Source: CBDAUN01 sp965200645
Lineage (GTDB): Bacteria; Pseudomonadota; Gammaproteobacteria; Arenicellales; JAJDZL01
Length of the DNA stretch: 64,000 bases
Assembly: GCA_965200645.1 (NCBI GenBank)
Contig: CBDAUN010000001.1
Span: 124,001-188,000, forward strand
Direction: 5' to 3'
The position numbers and the translations under genes are program-made. Within the stretch, counting starts at the first letter, position 1; each line of letters opens with the position of its first letter. Below are positions 26,288 to 35,157 of this stretch, piece by piece. The notes under the pieces are model-generated. The model ran no database searches. It worked only from the letters and a program-made list of their open reading frames with translations, and was not told the origin of the DNA.

Positions 26288-26969
26288 AACAAGCCAAGGG
26301 TATAGTCTAAATTGGATCAAGGAAGAAGATTTTCTACAGGCAACCAATAACCTTCTATTATCAAGCAGCAACGCCGTAAAAAAGGCGAGACAAAGAAGAA
26401 AAGTTAATGTAGTTGATCCATTCGCATCTCTGCTTATGGCTTCCACATTTAAACTAACCGACCCAAACCAGTTGAACATTTTTCAAGATGCTGAATCGGG
26501 GATGAGAGCAATTGGAAATTCAATTGGTCAATTTCACCAATCAATTCTCGGTTCAGTGGACGGATGGGATAACCATGATGCCGGCTATGATTTGGAATGT
26601 CAGTCAGCGAAAATAATCGCTGAAGTGAAGAACAAGCACAACACGATGAATGCGACAAACAGATCGAAAGTTGAAGATGACTTAATTACAGCCATTCGCC
26701 AGAAGAAAGAACTGTGGAAAGCATACTTGGTATTTGTGATTCCAAAGCGACCCGTTCGAAAAACTGTGCCTATTCGAAACAACTTGTACCAAATTGATGG
26801 TGCGTCTTTCTATCACTTAGCAACCGGCAAGGAAGACGCTTTACATGACCTGTTTGATACACTATGCGAATTTCTATCACCGTCGGATGAAATATGCACT
26901 CACTGCAAAGAAGTGATGACCCAGTCAATCCCTCCAAGAGAACAGTCTGGTCCCATCATTATTAATTAG
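26277..26969 (+). CDS. Type II restriction endonuclease, Eco47II/Sau96I family
   Basis: The 230-residue protein matches the Eco47II restriction enzyme family: LNWIKEEDFLQATNNLL near the start, VVDPFASLL, QFHQSILGSVDGWDN, then the nuclease core KIIAEVKNKHNTMN, and DGASFYHLATGKEDALHDLFD. The E-x-K in IAEVKNKHN is the presumed metal-binding site of a PD-(D/E)XK fold. Known relatives cut GGNCC or GGWCC; the exact site here is not determined. Start is TTG at 26277, inside the methyltransferase gene, which would couple the two. Its known relatives pair with 5-methylcytosine enzymes, unlike here. Confidence 0.8.
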   Translation: MQFRTSQGYSLNWIKEEDFLQATNNLLLSSSNAVKKARQRRKVNVVDPFASLLMASTFKLTDPNQLNIFQDAESGMRAIGNSIGQFHQSILGSVDGWDNHDAGYDLECQSAKIIAEVKNKHNTMNATNRSKVEDDLITAIRQKKELWKAYLVFVIPKRPVRKTVPIRNNLYQIDGASFYHLATGKEDALHDLFDTLCEFLSPSDEICTHCKEVMTQSIPPREQSGPIIIN

Positions 26970-27238
26970 TTCGCCAATATCTGGAAACGACTTAGTAAAA
27001 TCAACTTAGAGTAAATTTCACCAGCGCGCCTAAAGTCTTCAACAAACCACACACCTACCAGCTAAATAAGGTGAAATTGTAGAAGTGCCTGAGAATAAAT
27101 GCACTAATTGATAAAACGGTTAGCATACCGGTCATCCTGTTCAAGGTGAAGTGCCTGAAACGCTGAATTTGAAATATTCCAGGTTTAACCCAGTTATTAC
27201 TTCACTGACTCGCCAGCACGATTCTCTATTCAACCCTA

Positions 27239-28198
27239 CTAAGAGTCGCTAAGAATTTTGCGATAAACATCAGTGTCAACATTGCCACCCGAAGCGATGA
27301 CAGTAATTCTTTTGTTCTCATTCCTTTGCTTGTCCTTTAGTGCCGCTGCTAAAGTCGAGGCTCCTGCGCCTTCGACAATATTGTGTGTGTCTGTAAAGAA
27401 GTAACGCATAGCAGCTGCAATTTCTGTTTCACTTATCCGAACGATACGATTGACGTTATCAAGTATGATTTGTAGAGAGTCTAAATTCGGCACTCGAACT
27501 GCAATTCCGTCCGCAAAGGTGTTTGAGGACTGAGTTTCGATAACTTGCCGCTGTTCAAATGATTGGGCGTATGCATCCGCCTGCTCTGCGACTACACCGA
27601 CAATTTCAGTACTCAAACCAAGTGCTTCACGAGCAGAAATCACCCCACAAATTCCTGAACCCAGTCCAATTGGAACATAAACCGTATCAATGTTCTCCAC
27701 CGCACTGAACAGTTCCAAACCATAGGTTGCTACGCCAACTACTAAGTCGCGATGGAAAGACGGAACAAAATGAGCACCAGAATTTTCCCCTAATGAAGTT
27801 GCGTGTATAAGTGACTCGTCAAAATCCCTGCCATACTCTATCAGTTGTGCACCCAAAGCCCGCATGGCAGCATTCTTCTCCTTGCTGTTTCCATGCGGCA
27901 TCACAATGGTAGCCACAGCTCCAATTTTGGATGCCGCGTAGGCAATTGACTGACCATGATTGCCACGAGTCGCTGAAATAATGGAGTTTGGTCGACGTTT
28001 AGCAAGATAGTTTAAGCCACCTCGAATTTTGAACGACCCAATCGCAGTGTGATTCTCGTGCTTCACCCAAACTTCTGTTCCACAACGTTGACAGAGCAAA
28101 GGCCACTTGTACTGTGGTGTCGGAGGGACATGTTCTGCAACTATTGTTGCAGCAGATTGAATTTCTTCCAGTGACGGGAGTTGCATTTTGTGGTGCAT
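27239..28198 (-). CDS. PLP-dependent serine/threonine dehydratase-like enzyme
   Basis: This 319-residue protein belongs to the fold type II PLP family. The Schiff-base lysine is Lys57 in GSFKIRGG, the cofactor phosphate loop is GLGSGICG at about 182-189, and the conserved SATRGNHGQSIAYAA asparagine loop is present. Members deaminate L-threonine or L-serine, or L-threo-3-hydroxyaspartate; the protein has no C-terminal ACT regulatory domain, so it would be a catabolic, non-feedback-inhibited form. It stands alone upstream of the tRNA cluster. Confidence 0.82.
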   Translation of the reverse strand: MHHKMQLPSLEEIQSAATIVAEHVPPTPQYKWPLLCQRCGTEVWVKHENHTAIGSFKIRGGLNYLAKRRPNSIISATRGNHGQSIAYAASKIGAVATIVMPHGNSKEKNAAMRALGAQLIEYGRDFDESLIHATSLGENSGAHFVPSFHRDLVVGVATYGLELFSAVENIDTVYVPIGLGSGICGVISAREALGLSTEIVGVVAEQADAYAQSFEQRQVIETQSSNTFADGIAVRVPNLDSLQIILDNVNRIVRISETEIAAAMRYFFTDTHNIVEGAGASTLAAALKDKQRNENKRITVIASGGNVDTDVYRKILSDS

Positions 28199-28397
28199 CT
28201 AGATGAAAATCTTAAATGGGTCGATTACAACCAAACGAGTTATCGGCCAATTTACTCTAGAAGATTATAAGCATAGGTTTGGCGGAGGAATACACCTCTA
28301 ACACCGCACCCAAGCGCAAAGGTCAGTAAATGATTCGCTTCGACCCAGATTCGGCGGCGAAAGGAATTGGCACGTCAATTGCGAAGTTTCATTAATC

Positions 28398-28474
28398 TGG
28401 GGTGGACGATGGGGTTCGAACCCACGACCGCTGGAACCACAATCCAGAGCTCTACCAGCTGAGCTACGCCCACC
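28398..28474 (-). tRNA. tRNA-His (GUG)
   Basis: On the minus strand the sequence folds as a standard tRNA. Acceptor GTGGGCG pairs with CGTCCAC, the T loop is TTCGAAC, and the anticodon loop TTGTGGT gives GUG. Position 28474 supplies the extra 5' G that marks histidine tRNAs, pairing with C73. The 3' CCA is encoded (28398-28400). Confidence 0.95.
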
Positions 28475-28551
28475 ACAAATCTTAAAGTTTCAAAATCGCT
28501 TTCGAATGAGTCTAATTCTACATCCAAACTGCGTAGAATCAAATACATGCC

Positions 28552-28850
<299 letters not shown>

Positions 28851-28858
28851 ATAAACGA

Positions 28859-28935
<77 letters not shown>

Positions 28936-29097
28936 AATAAATAAACCAACGGCAAATTATACGGCATTTTGCGATCTTGTTAATTCGAGGACTTTGCACA
29001 TGTCAGCATGATCATTCATCAATTGACACTTAAATAAACGATTTGAAGTAGTATCGTAGAAGCACTCAAGCGAACTAATTTTGAAGGCACTTGGACT

Positions 29098-29856
29098 ATG
29101 GGTAAGACCGTAATCATTGAAAACATCGAAGCAGTTCGAATTTTGACGCTGAATCGGCCACATCGGCTCAATGCGATTAATTCGGAACTACTTGGAGACT
29201 TGCGAAATTCTCTTGATGGGGCATTGGGCGATACATCAGTAAACGTTATTGTCTTACGCGGTGCTGGCAGATCCTTTTGCTCCGGGGATGACTTAAAGGA
29301 ATTCTCAAGTCAATCTAAAAGCGAATCTGATTCTCGAACATTTATTGAAAACATTCAAGATATCACTCGTAGAATCGTTATGGGCGACAAAGTTGTGGTC
29401 TGCGCAGTTCATGGCTGGGCCGTCGGTGGTGGCCTAGAGTGGGTAATCAATGCCGATCTTGCAGTTTTTGCCGAGGATGCAAAATGCTTTTTTCCGGAAA
29501 TTCGCTGGGGTATGTTTCCAACAGGCGGAGTGACTTGGCTTCTTCCCAAACAGGTTGGATTGTCAAAATCACGTGAACTGATATTTTTAGGCGAGGAATT
29601 TTCTGCTGAACAAGCCCTTGAGATGGGACTTGCCTGGAGGGTCGTCGCAGAAAAATCTGTCTTTGCTACTGCGTTGGAAGCTGCACAAAAGATAGCATCG
29701 ATGCCACAGCTCGCTGTACAAAACCTAAAACGTGCATTCAATGGTTATCCAGACTATGCAGAATTGAATCGAGCTATGGACTTTGAAACCGAAGCTACCA
29801 TTCAAGGATTTTTAGATCCGGCAACCAAGAAATTGGTCAGTAAATTTAGAAATTAA
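29098..29856 (+). CDS. Enoyl-CoA hydratase/isomerase family protein
   Basis: The 252-residue crotonase-fold protein shows the oxyanion-hole motifs GAGRSFCSGDDLKEF and AVHGWAVGGGLEW, and FPEIRWGMFPTGG at the position that holds a catalytic Glu in hydratases. Members hydrate, isomerise or hydrolyse acyl-CoA thioesters, and the exact reaction is not clear here. It is followed by an Lrp-type regulator and acetoacetyl-CoA synthetase, so a role in short-chain acyl-CoA catabolism is likely. Confidence 0.85.
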   Translation: MGKTVIIENIEAVRILTLNRPHRLNAINSELLGDLRNSLDGALGDTSVNVIVLRGAGRSFCSGDDLKEFSSQSKSESDSRTFIENIQDITRRIVMGDKVVVCAVHGWAVGGGLEWVINADLAVFAEDAKCFFPEIRWGMFPTGGVTWLLPKQVGLSKSRELIFLGEEFSAEQALEMGLAWRVVAEKSVFATALEAAQKIASMPQLAVQNLKRAFNGYPDYAELNRAMDFETEATIQGFLDPATKKLVSKFRN

Positions 29857-29971
29857 TCAACCACTTAATCTGTTCGCATTAATCTTCAAAACCTTACGAC
29901 TCGGTTTGGAGTAGTTAGAATTATTTGATATTATTTTTCCAAAAAAATAACACTAATAGGAAGGAGCAACT

Positions 29972-30439
29972 ATGGATAGCATAGATATTGAAATTCTTAA
30001 CTACGTTCAAATGGATGCAACCTTGTCCACTCAAGAAATCGCTGAACGAGTTAATTTAACCACGACACCCTGCTGGAGACGTATTCGTAATTTGGAACGT
30101 GAAGGTGTTATCCAGTCCAAGGTTGGGTTACTGAATCGAGACAAAATCAATCTTGGAGTTGACGTCTTTGTTGCAGTCAGAACTAACCAACACAATGCTG
30201 CGTGGTTCGAATCATTTTCAAGAGCAGTCGTTACATTTCCAGAAGTCGTCGAGTTTTATCGCATGAGCGGTCAAATAGACTACCTGATGCGAGTGGTTGT
30301 GCCAAACATTGATGAATATGATCGATTCTACAAAAGACTGATTGCCTCAACAGAATTGAATGATGTCAGTTCAAGTTTTGCAATGGAGAGAATCAAGTAC
30401 ACTACGGCCTTACCCCTACAATACGCCTTCATGAGTTAA
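29972..30439 (+). CDS. Lrp/AsnC family transcriptional regulator
   Basis: The 155-residue product begins with an AsnC-type helix-turn-helix (MDSIDIEILNYVQMDATLSTQEIAERV, then TPCWRRIRNLEREGVIQSKVGLLN). The C-terminal RAM domain includes VVEFYRMSGQIDYLMRVVVPNIDEYDRFYKRLI, where small effectors bind between subunits. The ribosome site GGAAGGAG is well placed. It sits 26 bases upstream of acetoacetyl-CoA synthetase, so it probably senses an amino acid or related metabolite and controls that operon. Confidence 0.92.
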   Translation: MDSIDIEILNYVQMDATLSTQEIAERVNLTTTPCWRRIRNLEREGVIQSKVGLLNRDKINLGVDVFVAVRTNQHNAAWFESFSRAVVTFPEVVEFYRMSGQIDYLMRVVVPNIDEYDRFYKRLIASTELNDVSSSFAMERIKYTTALPLQYAFMS

Positions 30440-30464
30440 TTTTGCAATCACTGCAGAAGTAATT

Positions 30465-32420
30465 ATGAATCCTCTTTTGTGGCAACCATCTGAAGAAGCA
30501 GTCCGTGATTCCGGACTGTCTAAGTTCACTCAGATGGTGAACAGCAAGTTTGATCTTAATATCTTAAATTTTCAGCAATTGCATGATTGGTCTGTACGTG
30601 AGTCTGAAAAATTTTGGTCGGCAATTTGGGAATTTTCTGAAGTTAGAGCAACCAAACTTAGTCAAGCTACTGTAGTTAACAAACATCTAATGCCTGGTGC
30701 AAGGTGGTTTCCGGATGCCCAACTGAACTTTGCGGACAACTTGTTGCGTCGGTCGGATGACCATCCTGCAATAATTTTCCGAGGAGAGGACCGGCCGGAT
30801 GTTGTGTTGACCTATGCACAGCTCAATTCTGCAGTCAATCAACTTTCTCGTGCATTTCGAGAGCGTGGCATTCAACCCGGAGACCGCATTGCCGGCTATA
30901 TGCCCAATGTTCCAGAAACAGTGATATGCATGCTTGCAGCGGTATCCTGTGGTGCTACCTGGTCTTCGTGTTCACCGGACTTCGGTGTTAGAGGTGTATT
31001 GGATAGATTTGGTCAGATCAATCCGAAAATCGTAATTTCCGTTGATGGTTACACCTATAACGGAAAACCTTTCGACATCACCGACAGACTAAACGCGATC
31101 GCCAAGGAACTACCCAATCTTGAGTCACTGATTGTCATTCCCTACCTAAACGAGACAGATCTCGATTTACCTGGTGGGATGACAACGCTGGATGAATATA
31201 CTGCCGGATATTCGGACAATGTCATTGAACATATCCAATTGCCTTTCAATCATCCTCTGTTTATTTTGTTTTCATCGGGAACGACCGGTGCTCCGAAGTG
31301 CATTGTCCACGGAGTCGGCGGTACTCTACTACAGCACCTCAAGGAACATCGGCTGCATGTAAATTTAAAAAGTAGTGACAAACTGTTTTTCTTCACAACA
31401 TGTGGTTGGATGATGTGGAATTGGCTGGTTTCGGCCTTTGCTTCCGAAGCCACCATCGTGCTGTATGAAGGATCTCCTTTCTATCCAAACGAACACGCTT
31501 TTTTTGACTACTTGGATGACTACGATATCAATCTTTTTGGAATTTCTGCAAAGTATATAGACGCTATTGCCAAGGCTGGTATTCGTCCAAAGGACACCCA
31601 CAAACTCAATAACCTGCGAACCGTGATGTCGACTGGTTCGCCTCTAAATCCGGAAGGTTTTGACTACGTTTACGATGCAATAAAGTCAGATGTATGCTTG
31701 TCTTCAATTTCGGGGGGCACCGATCTCATTTCTTGCTTTGTTCTCGGAAATCCCAACCTCCCGGTGCGGCGTGGAGAGATTCAATGCATTGGACTTGGTA
31801 TGGACGTTGCGGTATTCGACGACAACGGAGTCGCACTTCCAGCCGACAGTAAGGGCGAGCTGGTCTGTCGTAGTTCGTTTCCTTCAATGCCAGTGGGATT
31901 TTGGAATGATCTGGATGGGTCAAAATATCGAGGGGCGTATTTTGAGCATTTTTCCAACGTGTGGCGACACGGAGATTTTGTTAAACTCACTGAAAACGGT
32001 GGCATGATCGTCTACGGTCGTTCGGATGCCGTGCTCAATCCTAGCGGGGTGCGAATCGGAACTGCAGAAATCTATAGACAAGCAGAGCAGATTGGTGAAG
32101 TTGTAGAAGGTTTGGTAATTGGTCAAAAATGGGATGGCGATACGCGAATAGTCCTGTTTGTTCGACTTCGTGAAGGACTCACGCTAAGCGCTGAACTAAC
32201 CGCCAAAATAAAGAAGACTATCCGTGAAAACGCCTCCCCTCGACATGTGCCCGCAAAGATTGTTCAAGTAGCTGATATTCCTAGAACTAAAAATGGAAAG
32301 ATTGTCGAACTTGCGGTTCGGAAAATTGTCCATAACGAGTCGGTTGATAATGTTGAAGCCTTGGCAAATCCAGAAGCACTGGACTTGTATCGCAACCTTC
32401 CGGAATTAGCCACACCTTAG
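30465..32420 (+). CDS. Acetoacetyl-CoA synthetase
   Basis: This AMP-forming enzyme activates acetoacetate with CoA. Its 651 residues match the family. It has an ACAS-type N-terminus, the ATP-binding loop LFSSGTTGAPKCIVHG, the acetoacetate-specific GGWMMWNWL-like stretch (TTCGWMMWNWLVSAF), and the adenylation motif SGGTDLISCFVLGNP. The conserved C-terminal Lys is in TKNGKIVE. It lies in an operon with the Lrp regulator and an SdhB-like protein. Acetoacetate may come from polyhydroxybutyrate, leucine or ketone body-like carbon sources. Confidence 0.9.
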   Translation: MNPLLWQPSEEAVRDSGLSKFTQMVNSKFDLNILNFQQLHDWSVRESEKFWSAIWEFSEVRATKLSQATVVNKHLMPGARWFPDAQLNFADNLLRRSDDHPAIIFRGEDRPDVVLTYAQLNSAVNQLSRAFRERGIQPGDRIAGYMPNVPETVICMLAAVSCGATWSSCSPDFGVRGVLDRFGQINPKIVISVDGYTYNGKPFDITDRLNAIAKELPNLESLIVIPYLNETDLDLPGGMTTLDEYTAGYSDNVIEHIQLPFNHPLFILFSSGTTGAPKCIVHGVGGTLLQHLKEHRLHVNLKSSDKLFFFTTCGWMMWNWLVSAFASEATIVLYEGSPFYPNEHAFFDYLDDYDINLFGISAKYIDAIAKAGIRPKDTHKLNNLRTVMSTGSPLNPEGFDYVYDAIKSDVCLSSISGGTDLISCFVLGNPNLPVRRGEIQCIGLGMDVAVFDDNGVALPADSKGELVCRSSFPSMPVGFWNDLDGSKYRGAYFEHFSNVWRHGDFVKLTENGGMIVYGRSDAVLNPSGVRIGTAEIYRQAEQIGEVVEGLVIGQKWDGDTRIVLFVRLREGLTLSAELTAKIKKTIRENASPRHVPAKIVQVADIPRTKNGKIVELAVRKIVHNESVDNVEALANPEALDLYRNLPELATP

Positions 32421-32437
32421 TTCTGCTCCAATTAACT

Positions 32438-33148
32438 ATGTCCAACGATTCAATTACGGTCGACATTTGGAGGGGTAAACAAGACGGGGAATTTAAAACT
32501 TACCTAGTCCCGCGTGCTGCCTTGCAGACCGTTCTCGACTTAGTTACATACGTTCAACGGGTACAGGACCACAGTCTTTCCTATCGCTTTGCTTGCCGGG
32601 TGGGGATGTGCGGAACCTGTGCGATGTCGGTCAATGGCGTTCCGCTGTGGACGTGTCGTACTCAAGCTTCGGTCTTTGCCAACAAAGATCGTATTAAAAT
32701 TGCTCCGCTTAGGAACTTTCCTGTGGTGAAGGATCTTGTCGTAGACATGTCACCATTCTTTGACAAGTGGACGGCCGCAGGTGGAGCGTTTTTTCCTTCT
32801 CATCCGGACAGCAAGGATTTTTCTCAAGTCAGTCCCTCGAATAAGTCGAGAAAGGCAGCCGACGAAACTATTCAGTGCATCAACTGTGGAATTTGCTATT
32901 CAGCTTGCGATGTGGTTAACTGGAAACCAGAATATCTCGGCCCGGCAGCATTAAATCGAGCCTGGTCGGTGATCAATGACGAACGAAATCAACCCAACTC
33001 ACAGGCGCTGAATTTACTCGCTTCCGATTCCGGCTGCCTTTCCTGCCACACCACACGGTCGTGTACAAGATTCTGTCCGAAACACCTGAACCCTTCAAAA
33101 TCCATCGCTAGTCTGAAGAGTAGGACATTACGCAACAAACTTAAGTGA
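32438..33148 (+). CDS. SdhB/FrdB-like iron-sulfur subunit (orphan)
   Basis: The 236-residue protein has three Fe-S cluster sets of succinate dehydrogenase or fumarate reductase iron-sulfur subunits. The [2Fe-2S] ligands are in CRVGMCGTCAMSVNGVPLWTC. The [4Fe-4S] ligands are in CINCGICYSACD, and the third set is in CLSCHTTRSCTRFCPKHLNP. It is 17 bases downstream of acetoacetyl-CoA synthetase, with no flavoprotein or anchor gene beside it. The matching anchors and flavoprotein genes lie at 48.2-50.6 kb and lack an iron-sulfur gene, so the two loci may together encode one complex. Confidence 0.86.
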   Translation: MSNDSITVDIWRGKQDGEFKTYLVPRAALQTVLDLVTYVQRVQDHSLSYRFACRVGMCGTCAMSVNGVPLWTCRTQASVFANKDRIKIAPLRNFPVVKDLVVDMSPFFDKWTAAGGAFFPSHPDSKDFSQVSPSNKSRKAADETIQCINCGICYSACDVVNWKPEYLGPAALNRAWSVINDERNQPNSQALNLLASDSGCLSCHTTRSCTRFCPKHLNPSKSIASLKSRTLRNKLK

Positions 33149-33173
33149 CTGTATTGAAGCCTGAGCCATATCG

Positions 33174-34589
33174 TCAGGATGGTAGCAATTTACCTGGATT
33201 CATCAAGTCATCAGGGTCAATAGAATTTTTTATCGCCTGCATTAAATTCAGTTCAACATCAGACTTGTAGAATTGCATTTCCCGCACCTTGAGCAATCCT
33301 ATTCCGTGTTCTGCACTAAATGAACCATTCAGTTGATAAACGAAGTGATTTATGATGTCGGTGATTTCATTCCAACGAGCATAAAACTCTTCGGGATGCA
33401 TATCCTCAGGCTGGCAAACATTGAAGTGCAAGTTTCCGTCGCCAATGTGACCGTATACAAAGCACCGAATTCCGGAAATCTGCGCCTTGAGGGCAGGCGA
33501 GGCCTTTTGCACAAATTCTGGAATTTTTGAGATTGGTATGCTTACGTCATTCTTAATACTTCTACCTTCGTGCCGTTGAGCTTCGGTCACGGCCGACCGT
33601 AGATGCCACATTTGTTGTGCTTGTTGCGTATTTGTTGCTACAACGGCATCCACTATGAGTTCTTCATCTAGGGCACTTTCAAGAATCTTTTCGCCAACCA
33701 TGGAACTGACACCGTCTACGGTGCTGTCTCCCAATTCCAGCAAAACATACCAAGGGTATCCCTGCTCGAATGGATCACGAGTTCCGGGAATGTGCGTAAC
33801 TGCGGACTTTACGCAAGCTCTCGACATCACTTCAAACGAACTGACAAAGTCCGATGACTCCACTCGAGATTTAGCACACAACTGAACCACCTTGTCAATG
33901 GAGTCCAAAGCCAAGATCGCAGTCGCCTGATGGGTAGGAATGGGAAATAACTTCAATACCGCTGCTGTAATGACCCCCAACGTTCCCTCCGCACCAATAA
34001 ACAGATTTTTCAAGTCATAACCTGTATTGTCCTTTCGCAGTGCTTTCCGTTGGTCCAGCACCCTACCATCCGGAAGTACCACTTCGAGACCCAAGGTCAG
34101 GTCGCGGGTATTGCCGTAGCGGAGTACGTTAACCCCACCCGCATTAGTGGACAAATTACCTCCAATATGGCAGGTGCCTTCAGCACCGAGACTAAGCGGA
34201 AACAAACGATTATGCTCGCTGGCCGCTAACTGTATATCTGCCAGAATGCATCCGGCCTCCACTTCGATGGTATAGGATTCGACATCTACATTTCGAATCT
34301 GATTCATTCGTTTAAGATTTAAAATGATCGAATCTTTGGTCGACACGGACCCCCCGCACAATCCTGTATTGCCGCCTTGCGGAACGATCGAAACTTGATG
34401 TTTTCTGCAAACCTTTACGATCGCTACGACTTGTTCTGTTGAATTTGGTAAAACGACACAAACAGCCTCGCTTACGAATCTCCCTCGGCGTTCTTCGAGG
34501 TAAGGAACCAAATCTTGTTTGTCAACAATAACATTCGAATTGTCAACAACTCGGGAGAGTGCATCAATAAGTTGTGATTTGTTTTTCAA
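33174..34589 (-). CDS. FAD-linked 2-hydroxyacid dehydrogenase (GlcD / D-2-hydroxyglutarate dehydrogenase-like)
   Basis: The 471 residues contain an FAD-binding type 4 domain: VPQGGNTGLCGGS near 69-81, LSLGAEGTCHIGGNLSTNAGG, and LFIGAEGTLGVITAAVLKLFP. The C-terminal FAD-oxidase domain has FVYGHIGDGNLHFNV, with two His residues for metal or substrate binding, and ends FSAEHGIGLLKV...NPGKLL. Possible substrates are D-lactate, glycolate or D-2-hydroxyglutarate; sequence alone does not decide. It converges on the SdhB-like gene. Confidence 0.83.
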   Translation of the reverse strand: MKNKSQLIDALSRVVDNSNVIVDKQDLVPYLEERRGRFVSEAVCVVLPNSTEQVVAIVKVCRKHQVSIVPQGGNTGLCGGSVSTKDSIILNLKRMNQIRNVDVESYTIEVEAGCILADIQLAASEHNRLFPLSLGAEGTCHIGGNLSTNAGGVNVLRYGNTRDLTLGLEVVLPDGRVLDQRKALRKDNTGYDLKNLFIGAEGTLGVITAAVLKLFPIPTHQATAILALDSIDKVVQLCAKSRVESSDFVSSFEVMSRACVKSAVTHIPGTRDPFEQGYPWYVLLELGDSTVDGVSSMVGEKILESALDEELIVDAVVATNTQQAQQMWHLRSAVTEAQRHEGRSIKNDVSIPISKIPEFVQKASPALKAQISGIRCFVYGHIGDGNLHFNVCQPEDMHPEEFYARWNEITDIINHFVYQLNGSFSAEHGIGLLKVREMQFYKSDVELNLMQAIKNSIDPDDLMNPGKLLPS

Positions 34590-35157
34590 AATGAAAGCTT
34601 TAAGTCTGTGGGCCTGAGTTGTGTCGATTCTTCTCGCGAATTCGATTTATAGAAAAATGTTCATTGGTGTTTATCTACACAATAAAACGGCCTTAAAGTT
34701 TTCCCGCATTTATTACATTTTATCGGTTCATCCGTATATTCGAATCATAAGGCAACTCAGTACGCAAAGTGGACGGAAGTGACGTAGGAAAGTTCCAAAA
34801 TAACTTACCTTCACTGACGGTATCCGGTGAAAATTTGACTAAGTTTTTGATTAATTTTACTTTTTCAATTCTATGCACTTCAAATACTATGACAACAAGT
34901 AAGTCGAATTGAATTCTTCGTTCCTTTCGTGTAATAAATCCTAGTAATTTGATTCTGATCTCTGATCTCCAGAATAGTCCCTGAATGACTTACTCACATC
35001 TAGGGTGAGTCTACACAACTCTAGCGACACATTTTGCCAATTTTTGTTGTTAATGACATACCGCGGCAAACGTGATCTAATTGCTCTCACCATTAAACAA
35101 TCTAGTTAATGAACCTAATGAAGAATTAGCCAAAACATTATCAGGAGGACAATTAGT
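34590..35157. other. Intergenic AT-rich region before the GmrSD-like gene
   Basis: About 570 bases without a gene. ACTCAC/GTGAGT arms around 34993-35009 can form a small hairpin. The GmrSD gene has a GGAGG ribosome site at its end. Nothing else stands out. Confidence 0.4.
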
